The translations under genes were made by a program, and so were the position numbers. Below the pieces are notes generated by a model. It was not told the DNA's origin. It did not search any database and worked only from the letters and a program-made list of their open reading frames with translations. A stretch of DNA of 13,589 nt from the NCBI GenBank assembly GCA_017396055.1, contig JAFQND010000342.1, forward strand, positions 1 to 13,589. The letters are read 5' to 3'. The stretch comes from Oscillospiraceae bacterium. Lineage in GTDB: Bacteria > Bacillota > Clostridia > Oscillospirales > Ruminococcaceae. Of this stretch, positions 1 through 7,486 are shown in pieces. The number at the start of each line of letters is the position of its first letter. Position 1 is the first letter of the stretch.

Positions 1-35
1 AAAAACTCCGCTTTCGCAGCAAAAGCGGAGTTTTA
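1..35 (-). terminator. Rho-independent terminator of the radA operon
   Basis: A 13-bp perfect inverted repeat (AAAACTCCGCTTT at 2-14, AAAGCGGAGTTTT at 22-34) has a 7-base loop and, read on the minus strand, ends in a run of T (positions 5 to 1). It lies 34 bases past the radA stop, so it ends the long minus-strand operon. The T-rich right arm means it could also stop plus-strand transcription. Confidence 0.85.
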
Positions 36-68
36 TCATAGCACATCCCTGTGTAAATTGCAAGTGAT

Positions 69-1424
69 TTATTCCGCGATCGAGCGAAGTGCCTCCACGA
101 TATCCCGCACGCCAACGACTTTGATCTTGAAACGTTTGAGATCCAGTTCCTTCAGTGACGAATGAGGGATCAGACATTTGGTGAATCCCAGCCGTTCAGC
201 CTCACGGATGCGATCTTCGATACGGATCACGCTGCGGATCTCACCGCCCAGACCGATCTCACCGATGGCGAGCATTCCCGCGGGAATGGGTTTGTCCCGA
301 AGGCCGGACACCATCGCCAGAGCAATGGGCAGATCAGAAGCCGGTTCGTCCAGTCGGAGTCCGCCGACCACATTGACATAAGCGTCCAGATTGGCAAAAG
401 TGTACCCCGCCCGCTTTTCCAGTACGGCCAGCAGAAGACTCATACGGTTATAATCAAAGCCGGTGGACATCCGTCTGGGGGACGGGAAGCCTGTCTTGGT
501 GATCAGTGCCTGCACTTCGGCAAGAATGGGGCGGCTGCCCTCCAGTACACAGACGACACAGCTGCCCGAAACGCCCTCCGGCCGCTCGGAAAGCAGCATG
601 GCCGAAGGATTGGTCACCTGTTCCAGTCCGGTATCGCGCATCTCAAACACAGCGATCTCATTGGTGGCGCCATAGCGGTTCTTTGCCGCTCTGAGAAGAC
701 GGTAGCTGTGATGCTGTTCGCCTTCGATCTGGAACACCGCATCCACCATATGTTCCATGATCCGGGGACCGGCAAGACTTCCCTCCTTGGTCACATGACC
801 CACCAGCATCATCGAAATGTCATTTTCCTTGGCCACACCGATCAGGGCATTGGTACACTCTCTGACCTGGGTGATGCTTCCGGCTGAAGAGCCGGCTGAA
901 GGCAGGACCATCGTCTGGATCGAGTCGATGACCACCACCTGGGGCCGCTCGGAGCGGATCGTAGCAATGATCGTATCAAGATCTCCGCAGCAGAGGACAA
1001 AAAGGTTCTCCGAATCCACCTTCAGACGCTCGGCACGCAGTTTCAGCTGTCTTGCCGATTCCTCTCCTGAAACGTATAATACCTTCAGATTTGCCGCCAG
1101 ATGCTGACAGATCTGTAAAAGCAGGGTCGATTTGCCGATACCCGGGTCACCGCCCAGAAGGATCACGGAGCCCTTGACCAGTCCGCCGCCCAGTACCCGG
1201 TCCAGCTCCGAAAGACCGGTGTGATAGCGAATATCATCCTGCGGTGCGATGGCGCCGATGGAGGACACAGGCGCAGCTCTTCCGCCGCCGCGGCTCTGGG
1301 GAACAGTGATCGGTGTCACCTGGGAAAAGGTGTTCCAGTTATTGCAGGCGGGACAGCGTCCCATCCATTTTGTCGATTCATATCCGCATTCACTGCAGAG
1401 ATAGACGTCCTTGGCTTTTGCCAC
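69..1424 (-). CDS. radA: DNA repair/recombination protein RadA (Sms)
   Basis: RadA is a RecA-like ATPase that helps process recombination intermediates and extends strand-exchange branches in DNA repair. Counting from the GTG at 1424 (451 aa, usual family length), a C4 zinc finger sits at Cys10, Cys13, Cys24 and Cys27. The Walker A motif GDPGIGKST is at about 92-100, Walker B ends in VVVID near 163-167, and the RadA signature appears as KNRYG (248-252), where KNRFG is usual. The C-terminal third is the Lon-protease-like domain, with DLPIALAM and GEIGLGGEIR segments. An upstream GTG at 1433 would add three residues, but the site AAAGGCGG is then only about two bases away. The GTG at 1424 has eight bases of spacing and gives the typical N-terminus beginning (M)AKAK. 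It lies 15 bases after the cwlD stop and is the last gene of the operon. Confidence 0.95.
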   Translation of the reverse strand: MAKAKDVYLCSECGYESTKWMGRCPACNNWNTFSQVTPITVPQSRGGGRAAPVSSIGAIAPQDDIRYHTGLSELDRVLGGGLVKGSVILLGGDPGIGKSTLLLQICQHLAANLKVLYVSGEESARQLKLRAERLKVDSENLFVLCCGDLDTIIATIRSERPQVVVIDSIQTMVLPSAGSSAGSITQVRECTNALIGVAKENDISMMLVGHVTKEGSLAGPRIMEHMVDAVFQIEGEQHHSYRLLRAAKNRYGATNEIAVFEMRDTGLEQVTNPSAMLLSERPEGVSGSCVVCVLEGSRPILAEVQALITKTGFPSPRRMSTGFDYNRMSLLLAVLEKRAGYTFANLDAYVNVVGGLRLDEPASDLPIALAMVSGLRDKPIPAGMLAIGEIGLGGEIRSVIRIEDRIREAERLGFTKCLIPHSSLKELDLKRFKIKVVGVRDIVEALRSIAE

Positions 1425-1439
1425 AAAAGACACCGCCTT

Positions 1440-2168
1440 TCAGGTCTGTTGGGAAGCGGGACTTCCGGCTGTTTCACCGCTAAGCAGTCCCATCAGGATA
1501 GCAAATGCCACCTGCTGCTGATAATCCGGCTGCTGCAGTTTTCTGCATTCTTCCGGATTGGAGATAAAGCCGCACTCTGCCAGTACGACGGGGTTTTTAC
1601 AGTTATACAGAAGATATACGTCCCGGGTGCCGGGTTTGATCTCCCTTTTATTATCCGGCTGCAGCTGTCTGAACGCAGCCTGCATCTGTTCCGCCAGCCT
1701 TTTGCTGTCGGGATGTCCGGGACCATAAAACATCTGAGCACCGGAATATTTCGACTCGGAAAACTGATTCTGATGGATCATCACGACCAAAGCGCCCTCA
1801 TGCTCTTCCATGATTTTCAGCCGGTTTTTGATATCTGATCTTTTCTGTTCCCTGATGCCCGAAATATTTTCATCGTGCAGTGAAATATCGCTCTCGCGGG
1901 TCATGATCACGTCAAAGCCCGAAAGAGACAACAGCTCTTTCAGCTGCAGTGCGATGGCGAGATTGATCCCTTTCTCCACGACACCGCTATCGCCGATAGC
2001 GCCGCCGTCCATTCCGCCGTGACCGGGATCGATCACAATGACAGGTCTTTCCCGCTGTATCGCCGAAACGGTTATACTTTCCTGCAGCCTGCCGGCCGCG
2101 AAGAAAAACAGTGCCACCGCCAGAAGGATCGCCGAAACCGCTGCCAGTGACCGGATCCGTTTTTTCAT
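1440..2168 (-). CDS. cwlD: N-acetylmuramoyl-L-alanine amidase, CwlD type
   Basis: This is an Amidase_3 zinc hydrolase that cuts the amide between MurNAc and the stem peptide. In spore formers CwlD makes the muramic-lactam of the cortex. Counting from the ATG at 2168 (242 aa), an N-terminal hydrophobic segment at about 5-25 acts as signal or anchor. The zinc ligands fit His50 (IDPGHGG), Glu65 (VVEKG) and His132 (MIHQNQF), and the catalytic Glu is Glu198 (VLAECGFISNPEE). The segment YSGAQMFY is typical of the CwlD subgroup. The family's usual S-x-H-x-N reads M-I-H-Q-N here. An upstream ATG at 2195 is possible, but the GGGGGGAG site five bases before the 2168 ATG favours the shorter form. Whether this organism sporulates cannot be told from the window, because related proteins occur in non-sporulating clostridia. 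Confidence 0.88.
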   Translation of the reverse strand: MKKRIRSLAAVSAILLAVALFFFAAGRLQESITVSAIQRERPVIVIDPGHGGMDGGAIGDSGVVEKGINLAIALQLKELLSLSGFDVIMTRESDISLHDENISGIREQKRSDIKNRLKIMEEHEGALVVMIHQNQFSESKYSGAQMFYGPGHPDSKRLAEQMQAAFRQLQPDNKREIKPGTRDVYLLYNCKNPVVLAECGFISNPEECRKLQQPDYQQQVAFAILMGLLSGETAGSPASQQT

Positions 2169-2239
2169 TGCCGCTCCCCCCTTGCGGGAAAGCATATGCG
2201 GCTTTTGTGAGAAAAATCACGCTCTCTGTAAAGCAGCAA

Positions 2240-2270
2240 GGCGAAGCCGCCTCCAACAGGCAGCTTCGCC
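2240..2270 (-). terminator. Hairpin before cwlD, possible weak terminator or attenuator
   Basis: GGCGAAGC (2240-2247) pairs perfectly with GCTTCGCC (2263-2270). After one C/A mismatch, GCCT/AGGC extends the stem. It lies in the 112-base gap after the membrane-protein gene. On the minus strand it is followed only by TTGCTGCTTT, with no good T run, so full termination is doubtful. Partial attenuation or 3'-end protection fits better. Confidence 0.4.
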
Positions 2271-2280
2271 GGAAAAAAGC

Positions 2281-2949
2281 TTAGGATTTTTTAGGCTTAT
2301 CGTTATTTCCGGCTTCGGCTTTTTTACCGTATACCAGACGGAAGCCCAGCGAAATACGCCGGTAACCCATCTCATAGCCGAGCCAGCAGAAGAAAACGTA
2401 GATCAGCGGCAGCAGCACGATCAGGCCAAACTGTCCCCATTCCATTGCGGGAGTGGCAGGAAATGCTTCCAGCAGCTCGGTGGCTTCGGTGGCCTCATGT
2501 GCAACAGCACCGTAAGGATGGATCATATTGATCAGCGGCCAGAGAGGAGCCGCCAGAAAACGGTAGACCGGCAGAAAATCGAAGGGCAGGATCTCTGCCT
2601 TGGAAAGTGCCAGAGGGATATTCAGAAGGAAGGTGGGAAGGCTGACCAGACAGCCCAGTTTTACACCTTTGAGAGGATCGCGCTTACAGCGGCCGAACTG
2701 GACAAAGTTTGCGTCGCGGTCACCGTAGGTCCAGGTATTGGCATAGAGGACCACGCCGGCAAAAATTACACAGACAGCACCGATGGCGCCCAGCGCCAGC
2801 CGGCTGGAGGTCATCAGACCACTGGTGACGATGATGATCAGAACGGTGGCGAGACCGCTGAATATCAGGTATTTCCACAGCTCCAGAGTCAGCTCACGAA
2901 GGCTGTTGTGCAGTTTGATCTTGGGGGGATTCTGCTTTTTCTCTTCCAT
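2281..2949 (-). CDS. Conserved multi-pass membrane protein of unknown function
   Basis: I do not recognise a named family for this 222-aa protein. It has a charged N-terminal tail (about 1-26), then hydrophobic segments at about 27-46, 51-71, 96-116, 129-143 and 172-192, and a Lys-rich C-terminal tail, so four or five membrane passes are likely. Between segments 2 and 3 lies a distinctive polar stretch, YGDRDANFVQFGR, followed by CKRDPLKG, which looks like the conserved core of the family. A second soluble loop (about 144-170) is rich in Glu and Ala. The ATG at 2949 has an AAAGGA site about nine bases upstream. It starts 18 bases after the U32 gene stop, so the two are probably co-transcribed. 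Its place among MltG, U32 and CwlD suggests an envelope role, but nothing in the sequence shows a reaction. Confidence 0.75.
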   Translation of the reverse strand: MEEKKQNPPKIKLHNSLRELTLELWKYLIFSGLATVLIIIVTSGLMTSSRLALGAIGAVCVIFAGVVLYANTWTYGDRDANFVQFGRCKRDPLKGVKLGCLVSLPTFLLNIPLALSKAEILPFDFLPVYRFLAAPLWPLINMIHPYGAVAHEATEATELLEAFPATPAMEWGQFGLIVLLPLIYVFFCWLGYEMGYRRISLGFRLVYGKKAEAGNNDKPKKS

Positions 2950-2967
2950 TTTTCTTTTTCCTTTCGG

Positions 2968-4206
2968 TCACGGTGTGATGTTCTTGCGCAGAATACTTCC
3001 CTTGACGGGAGTGATGCCTTCGGGCGCCTCCATCGAAAAAGGTTCGGCCGCCTTGCGGGTATCGGGGATGGATTCTCCGTCCATATTCTGCAGACCGCGG
3101 GCAGTGATGACAACGGGCTTTTTACCGGGCTGCAGCAGCTCCAGCTCATCGCCTTCGGTGAATTTATTCTTCTGTTCGCACCAGATACGGCCGCCGTCGC
3201 TTCCTTCCACAAGGGCGACGATATCACAGTTTCGGATGTAGCCGCCGTTTTCGTACCGCTGACCCTGATCGGGGCGGCCGAAATAGAAACCGGTGGAATA
3301 ATCACGATGGCTTACCTTACGGACTTCGTCCAACAGCCAGGGCTCAAGTTTCCAGTCATCGGGATGGGCAAAGAAATCGTCCATGGCGATGCGGTACGCA
3401 TTGATCACCGTTGCAACATAATAGGACGACTTGGCGCGTCCTTCGATCTTGAAGGAGGTGATGCCGGCTTTGGTGAGCTTGTCGATATGCTCCAGCATAC
3501 AGAGGTCCTTGGCGTTGAGGATATAGGTGCCGGTCTCGTCTTCAAACACAGGGAAATATTGACCGGGTCGTTTTTCTTCCATCAGCGTATATTTCCAGCG
3601 GCAGGGCTGTGCACACTGTCCGCGGTTGGCGTCGCGATCGGTCATATAATTGGAAAGGACACATCTGCCCGAGAAGGACATGCACATGGCACCGTGAACA
3701 AAGCACTCGATCTCCAGGTCGGCGGGAGTACGGCGGCGGATCTCGATGATCTCGTCAAGAGAAAGCTCGCGGGCAAGAACCACACGTTTTGCGCCCATCT
3801 CGTAAAGTTCACAGGCGGTGAGGAAGTTTACCACACCGGTCTGGGTGGAGATGTGGATCTCCGCATCGGGCAGGGTCCGTTTGACCAGTTTGAGAACGCC
3901 GATATCCGAAACGATAAAAGCATCCACACCGGCGTCGCCGGCTTCTCTGATGAAATCGGCCATTCTGTCGATCTCACTGTTTCTGGGCAGGGTATTACAG
4001 GTCAGATACAGCCGCACACCTCGCTCATGGGCATATCCGACGGCTTCTCTCAGAGCGGGAATATCGAAATTGGCAGAGGCGGCACGCATACCGAATTCGG
4101 TACTGCCCAGATACACGGCATCGGCACCATAGCGGATCGCTGCCTCCAACCGTTCAAAATCTCCTACCGGAGCAAGAAGTTCCGGTCTGGGAAAAAGATC
4201 TTTCAA
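2968..4206 (-). CDS. U32 family protein (peptidase U32 / TrhP-type tRNA hydroxylation protein)
   Basis: U32 proteins were first described as collagenase-like peptidases. Characterised bacterial members (TrhP/YegQ, RlhA) are instead needed for prephenate-dependent hydroxylation of RNA uridine or cytidine. Counting from the TTG at 4206 (412 aa), the N-terminus carries PELLAPVGDF and YGADAVYLG, typical of the TIM-barrel start. The U32 signature is ECFVHGAMCMSFSGRC, with Cys175 and Cys182, followed by Cys198 and Cys202 in RGQCAQPC. These four Cys are the expected Fe-S/metal ligands. The C-terminal beta domain follows FKIEGRAKS. In Bacillus subtilis mltG is followed by trmR and two U32 genes, and here mltG–U32 is kept without trmR. 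Starts at 4260 (TTG, inside a hairpin) and 4215 (ATG, touching its own AAAGG) are possible. The TTG at 4206 has nine bases of spacing. TrhP-type is more likely than protease. Confidence 0.88.
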   Translation of the reverse strand: MKDLFPRPELLAPVGDFERLEAAIRYGADAVYLGSTEFGMRAASANFDIPALREAVGYAHERGVRLYLTCNTLPRNSEIDRMADFIREAGDAGVDAFIVSDIGVLKLVKRTLPDAEIHISTQTGVVNFLTACELYEMGAKRVVLARELSLDEIIEIRRRTPADLEIECFVHGAMCMSFSGRCVLSNYMTDRDANRGQCAQPCRWKYTLMEEKRPGQYFPVFEDETGTYILNAKDLCMLEHIDKLTKAGITSFKIEGRAKSSYYVATVINAYRIAMDDFFAHPDDWKLEPWLLDEVRKVSHRDYSTGFYFGRPDQGQRYENGGYIRNCDIVALVEGSDGGRIWCEQKNKFTEGDELELLQPGKKPVVITARGLQNMDGESIPDTRKAAEPFSMEAPEGITPVKGSILRKNITP

Positions 4207-4246
4207 ACAATTCATCCTTTCGTTACAGAGCGGTTCATGCCAAAAC

Positions 4247-4272
4247 CGGCCGGATCCCAAGAGAACCGGCCG
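4247..4272 (-). terminator. GC-rich hairpin between mltG and the U32 gene
   Basis: CGGCCGG (4247-4253) pairs with CCGGCCG (4266-4272) across a 12-base loop, 12 bases past the mltG stop. Minus-strand readthrough meets GTTTTGG after the stem, a poor T run. It probably acts as a partial terminator or processing site. AACCGGCCG also occurs twice here as a direct repeat (4244-4252, 4264-4272). Confidence 0.4.
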
Positions 4273-4284
4273 ATCAAATCGTGA

Positions 4285-5472
4285 TTAGGACCAACCGCGC
4301 AGGCCGGCTTTTCTGACGTTGGCATTATGCTGATCCAGAGTCTCGGCATAATAGAAGACCTTGGTCCGCAAATCGGTGCAGAAGTAATAATAAGGGGTGT
4401 CGTCCGGCTGCAGTGCGGCCATAATGGCAGCTGTACCGGGGTTGTTGATGGGACCGGGGGGCAGACCTTCGGACGTATAGGTGTTGTAGTAGTCGGCGAT
4501 GACTCTTCCGCGGTCGTCCAGATGGGTCAGGATCTGTTCGTTGGCATAGTCACGGGTGGGGTCAGCCTGCAGTTTGGGGAAGGTCAGTACATCATTGATG
4601 CGGTTCCAGTAAACCGAAGAAACCTTGGTCATCTCTTCGCCGGTGGCTTCGCCCTGAATGATCGAAGCGATGGTCAGCGTCTCGTGGAGAGTCAGGCCCT
4701 TTTTGCGCATCAGGTCTTCCATATTGTCCGTGATCTTATTCTCGAAGTTCTGGAGGAACTTGCGGATGACGTTCAGCGCAGTATCATCCTTATAGAACTC
4801 ATAGGTATCGGGGAAGATATAACCTTCCAGCCTATAGAAGATCTTGTTGTCATCGGGAATATTCGCTTCAAAATCAAAGCCGAAGTTATTGGAGTTTGCC
4901 TTTTCGATGAACTCCTCGCCGTCACAGACACCGTTTTCATCCAGGATCACAGCGATCTCGTTGATTGTCAGGCCTTCGGGAATGGTGACCTGTATGGTCT
5001 CACGGACCGTTTCCTTTTCCTTCATGGCGGCCATCATGGTCGTATAGCCCATATTGGTGTTCAGAACATGGGCACCGTGCTGATATTTTCCGTCATAGCC
5101 TTCATATTCCGAGATAAAAGCAAAGAGAGGCGCGTATTTGATCAGGCCCTCATCCTCCAGGATCTGGGAGATCTGTTTGGTGTCGGCACCGCGGGGGATC
5201 GTCACCTCAATGGCTTTATTGGGCTTGCTGAACGCAAGCAGATCGTTGAATGCAGTCAGGAAGAAGAAGGCGAAAGCCACACAGACCGCCAGAGTGCCGG
5301 TCACATAGAAAAATGCCCCCAGTCTGCCGCGGCGATAGATGCGCTGCGGGATCCGTTTTTTACGGCGTTTGCGGGGTGCCGGTGCTGCCTGACGGACAGG
5401 CTGTTTCTGCGTTCCGAAAGAAACGGTATCACCGCCGGCGTTTGCGCTGCGTTTTTTTCCTTTCTGATCCAT
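4285..5472 (-). CDS. mltG: Endolytic transglycosylase MltG (YceG-like)
   Basis: MltG is a membrane-anchored lytic transglycosylase that cuts nascent glycan strands and sets the end of glycan polymerisation. This 395-aa protein has a basic, disordered cytoplasmic N-terminus (about 1-50, with the run RKRRKKR), one membrane segment at about 52-74, and an extracytoplasmic part. A LysM-like subdomain (IPRGADTKQISQILEDEG, about 92-109) is followed by the YceG core: LEGYIFPDTYEF (215-226), ASIIQGEATG (269-278), LQADPT (301-306) and LPPGPINNPG (337-346). In many homologues the catalytic stretch reads ASIVEKEA. Here the first Glu is Gln273 and Glu275 is kept, a variant I believe is common in clostridia. 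ATG at 5472 has AAGGAAG seven bases upstream. It sits 35 bases after the cyclo-ligase stop, in the same operon. Confidence 0.93.
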   Translation of the reverse strand: MDQKGKKRSANAGGDTVSFGTQKQPVRQAAPAPRKRRKKRIPQRIYRRGRLGAFFYVTGTLAVCVAFAFFFLTAFNDLLAFSKPNKAIEVTIPRGADTKQISQILEDEGLIKYAPLFAFISEYEGYDGKYQHGAHVLNTNMGYTTMMAAMKEKETVRETIQVTIPEGLTINEIAVILDENGVCDGEEFIEKANSNNFGFDFEANIPDDNKIFYRLEGYIFPDTYEFYKDDTALNVIRKFLQNFENKITDNMEDLMRKKGLTLHETLTIASIIQGEATGEEMTKVSSVYWNRINDVLTFPKLQADPTRDYANEQILTHLDDRGRVIADYYNTYTSEGLPPGPINNPGTAAIMAALQPDDTPYYYFCTDLRTKVFYYAETLDQHNANVRKAGLRGWS

Positions 5473-5507
5473 AGTTTCACTTCCTTGTCACACAAGCTTT
5501 TGCCGGT

Positions 5508-6104
5508 TTATTTCTGAGCCGAAGCAAAACGCTTGACAAATTTTTCTGTCACCAGTACATCAACCATTTTATCATATCTTCCGTGCGGCAGCAACGTTTT
5601 CATGCAAATATTATAGCAGACACCGACATTTTTTCCGGTATACCGCGACAGAAAACGATCGTAATACCCTTTTCCATAGCCGAGCCGATACCCTTCCAGG
5701 TCAAATCCCAGACCGGGCAGGATACAGACCGACCGGTCATAACGGCGAAGCTCTCTGCTCTTTTCGGGGTTTGGCTCCAGAACACCGAAAGCGCCCGGTT
5801 CCAGCTCTGAAAGGCTGTTGATCAGATAAAATTTCATGTCGATCTTTCCGGGAGTACACCGGGGCACGGCCACTTTCTTTCCATCGGCGAGTGCCCGGTC
5901 GATCAGCGAACGGGTATCCACCTCGATAGCCGTCGAGACATAGGTCAGCACCAGCTCTGCCTGACGATACTCCGGCAGGGCAACAAGTTTTTCCAGGATG
6001 CGGCGGTCTTTTTCTGCCTGTTCCTCCGGCTTTAACGCTCTGCGGGCAGCCTTGAACCCTGCGCGCAGCTCCCGTTTGACAACGCGGATATCGGTTACTG
6101 CCAT
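5508..6104 (-). CDS. 5-formyltetrahydrofolate cyclo-ligase
   Basis: This enzyme uses ATP to convert 5-formyl-THF to 5,10-methenyl-THF, returning a dead-end folate to the one-carbon pool in the cytoplasm. The 198-aa length is standard. The N-terminal helix carries the basic nucleotide-binding pattern (Lys10, Arg11, Arg14, about 10-22). A GAFGVLEPNPE segment lies at about 104-114. The family signature LPGLGFDLEGYRLGYGKGYY runs at about 129-148, followed by DRFL. The ATG at 6104 overlaps the end of the DJ-1 gene by ten bases and has GGAGAAG six bases upstream, pointing to translational coupling. Together with the ThyX-like gene and tmk, it gives this operon a folate/dTMP element. Known in other species as fau, ygfA or yqgN. 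Confidence 0.94.
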   Translation of the reverse strand: MAVTDIRVVKRELRAGFKAARRALKPEEQAEKDRRILEKLVALPEYRQAELVLTYVSTAIEVDTRSLIDRALADGKKVAVPRCTPGKIDMKFYLINSLSELEPGAFGVLEPNPEKSRELRRYDRSVCILPGLGFDLEGYRLGYGKGYYDRFLSRYTGKNVGVCYNICMKTLLPHGRYDKMVDVLVTEKFVKRFASAQK

Positions 6105-6634
6105 TGAATGCTTCTCCGGACAGCGGCAGCTTTCTGAGGACCGCAGACTGCTTCTGCCAGAGCAAAGCTGAACTGACAGGCGGTGCCTGCTCCTTTGGAG
6201 GTAATGATATTGCCGTCAATGACAACGGGTTCGTTTACATATTCGGCGCCTGCCAGTTCCTGTTCAAAACCGGGGAAGCAGACAGCCTTTTTGCCTTCCA
6301 GAAGGCCCATATGACCGAGGATGGAGGGAGCGGCACAGATGGCGCCCACAGGAATACCCATCTCAACAGCGGTCTCGATGATGACCTTGAGGGTCTCGGA
6401 TTTTTCCAGATTGAGGGTGCCGGGCATGCCGCCGGGCAGGACGATGGCGTCCACATCTTTCATGACTACCTGATCGATGGTCATATTGCAGACAACAGAG
6501 ATGCCGTGGGCACCGGTGACAACAGGCTCTTTCACAGCGACCATCTTGACATCCAGCTCACAGCGGCGGAGCAGGTCAACGGGGGTCAGAGCTTCCATTT
6601 CCTCAAAACCCTGTGCAAGAAATACACATACCAT
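6095..6634 (-). CDS. DJ-1/PfpI family protein
   Basis: This is a member of the DJ-1/ThiJ/PfpI superfamily, whose bacterial members (YajL, YhbO) are linked to oxidative or carbonyl stress, with debated glyoxalase, deglycase and chaperone roles. Counting from the ATG at 6634 (179 aa), the nucleophile-elbow Cys is Cys100 (GAICAAPSILG). The conserved acidic partner is Glu11 in GFEEMEALTPVD. The core strand IVLPGGMPGTLNL precedes them, and the pattern fits the DJ-1 subgroup. An upstream TTG at 6658 would overlap the GNAT stop, but AAAGGAAG seven bases before the 6634 ATG decides for the shorter protein. The 3' end overlaps the cyclo-ligase start. The exact substrate cannot be told from the sequence. 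Confidence 0.9.
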   Translation of the reverse strand: MVCVFLAQGFEEMEALTPVDLLRRCELDVKMVAVKEPVVTGAHGISVVCNMTIDQVVMKDVDAIVLPGGMPGTLNLEKSETLKVIIETAVEMGIPVGAICAAPSILGHMGLLEGKKAVCFPGFEQELAGAEYVNEPVVIDGNIITSKGAGTACQFSFALAEAVCGPQKAAAVRRSIQWQ

Positions 6635-6650
6635 AATTTTTCTTCCTTTC

Positions 6651-7475
6651 TCAGTCAAGCATCAGTGCGGCATGTCCGACCGCGACAGTATTCTCCCCAT
6701 CAAAAAGGTCTTTTGCCATGACCCATTCTCTCTTTTTCGCACCGGGGAAGGAGAGATGCGAGGTGACGACCGCTTCAGAAACACTGTGCAGGTCCATCAG
6801 CGCCCGGGCGACCCGTTCCGGATCGGAGCCGGTCTGTTCCCGCAGATAAATGCTGTCCGCATCGAAACTGTAGGCAGCATAACAGAGCTTTTCTCCTTCA
6901 TAAAAGCGAAGGACCTGGCCTCCGCAGCAGCAAAGCTCCTGATAAATATATCCAAGCTCCCTGTCCGGATGGACAAGAGCGTTCGGGATCGAATTCAGAT
7001 ATTCCGTCCGCAGCTCTCTGAAATTTTTAAAGCTGCAGGGATAAAATTCTATCAGATCAAAAGAGCTGTCATTTTTGATCTTTTTTTCCCAGCGGGCAAA
7101 GCCGGGACGGAAACCGAGTTTTTCATAAAACCGGAACAGATATTCCTCTGCCGGAACAAGACAGCAGAAACTGCCGCCCCGCTGCCGCATGATCTCTTCG
7201 GCCCAGCTGCTCAGCCTGCGCTGAAGGCCCCTGCCCTGACAGGCGGGCAGCGTTGCCACAGCATAAATATAAAAGCCGCTTTTTCCGTTCCGAGTCACAT
7301 TCATCAGCGTCAGCATAGCGACCGGCGCGCCGTCTTCCCGGACGAGAAGGGTATCTTCGGGGACAAAACGATTGCGGAAATAAAAATCGAGATAATCTTC
7401 CTCATCACCGAAACATTCCCGCCAGATAGCTCTCAGCGCCGGAATATCCTCCTGCAGAGCGTGGGTCAGCTGCAT
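6651..7475 (-). CDS. GNAT family N-acetyltransferase with a C-terminal extension
   Basis: The first ~140 residues (counting from the ATG at 7475, 274 aa in total) form a GNAT domain that would transfer an acetyl group from acetyl-CoA. Motif A appears as IYAVATLPACQGRGLQRRLS, with Gln80-Gly81-Arg82-Gly83 as the pyrophosphate loop. FYEKLGF is the usual motif-B ending. The remaining ~130 residues are unlike a single GNAT domain. They contain a CCCGG run and may be a second degenerate GNAT or an Eis-like C-terminal domain. A GTG at 7511 is possible but overlaps the previous gene by 25 bases. GAGGAGGAGAAAG directly before the 7475 ATG settles the start. The gap to the DUF2156 gene is 11 bases. The substrate is unknown. 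Confidence 0.85.
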   Translation of the reverse strand: MQLTHALQEDIPALRAIWRECFGDEEDYLDFYFRNRFVPEDTLLVREDGAPVAMLTLMNVTRNGKSGFYIYAVATLPACQGRGLQRRLSSWAEEIMRQRGGSFCCLVPAEEYLFRFYEKLGFRPGFARWEKKIKNDSSFDLIEFYPCSFKNFRELRTEYLNSIPNALVHPDRELGYIYQELCCCGGQVLRFYEGEKLCYAAYSFDADSIYLREQTGSDPERVARALMDLHSVSEAVVTSHLSFPGAKKREWVMAKDLFDGENTVAVGHAALMLD

Positions 7476-7486
7476 CTTTCTCCTCC

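Noticed and set aside
269..276. Possible inactivation of MltG by Gln in ASIIQGEA (residue numbers 269-276)
   Set aside because: The second Glu (275) of the motif is kept, and I believe Gln at the first place is common in clostridial homologues, so no loss of function can be claimed.
2038..4284. 748-codon plus-strand open frame
   Set aside because: It lies antisense to the U32, membrane-protein and cwlD genes, which carry clear family motifs. Its translation has no recognisable domain, and the long frame follows from codon bias of the genes opposite.
4327..5517. 396-codon plus-strand open frame
   Set aside because: It is antisense to mltG over its whole length, with no ribosome site and no domain. 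It is a shadow.
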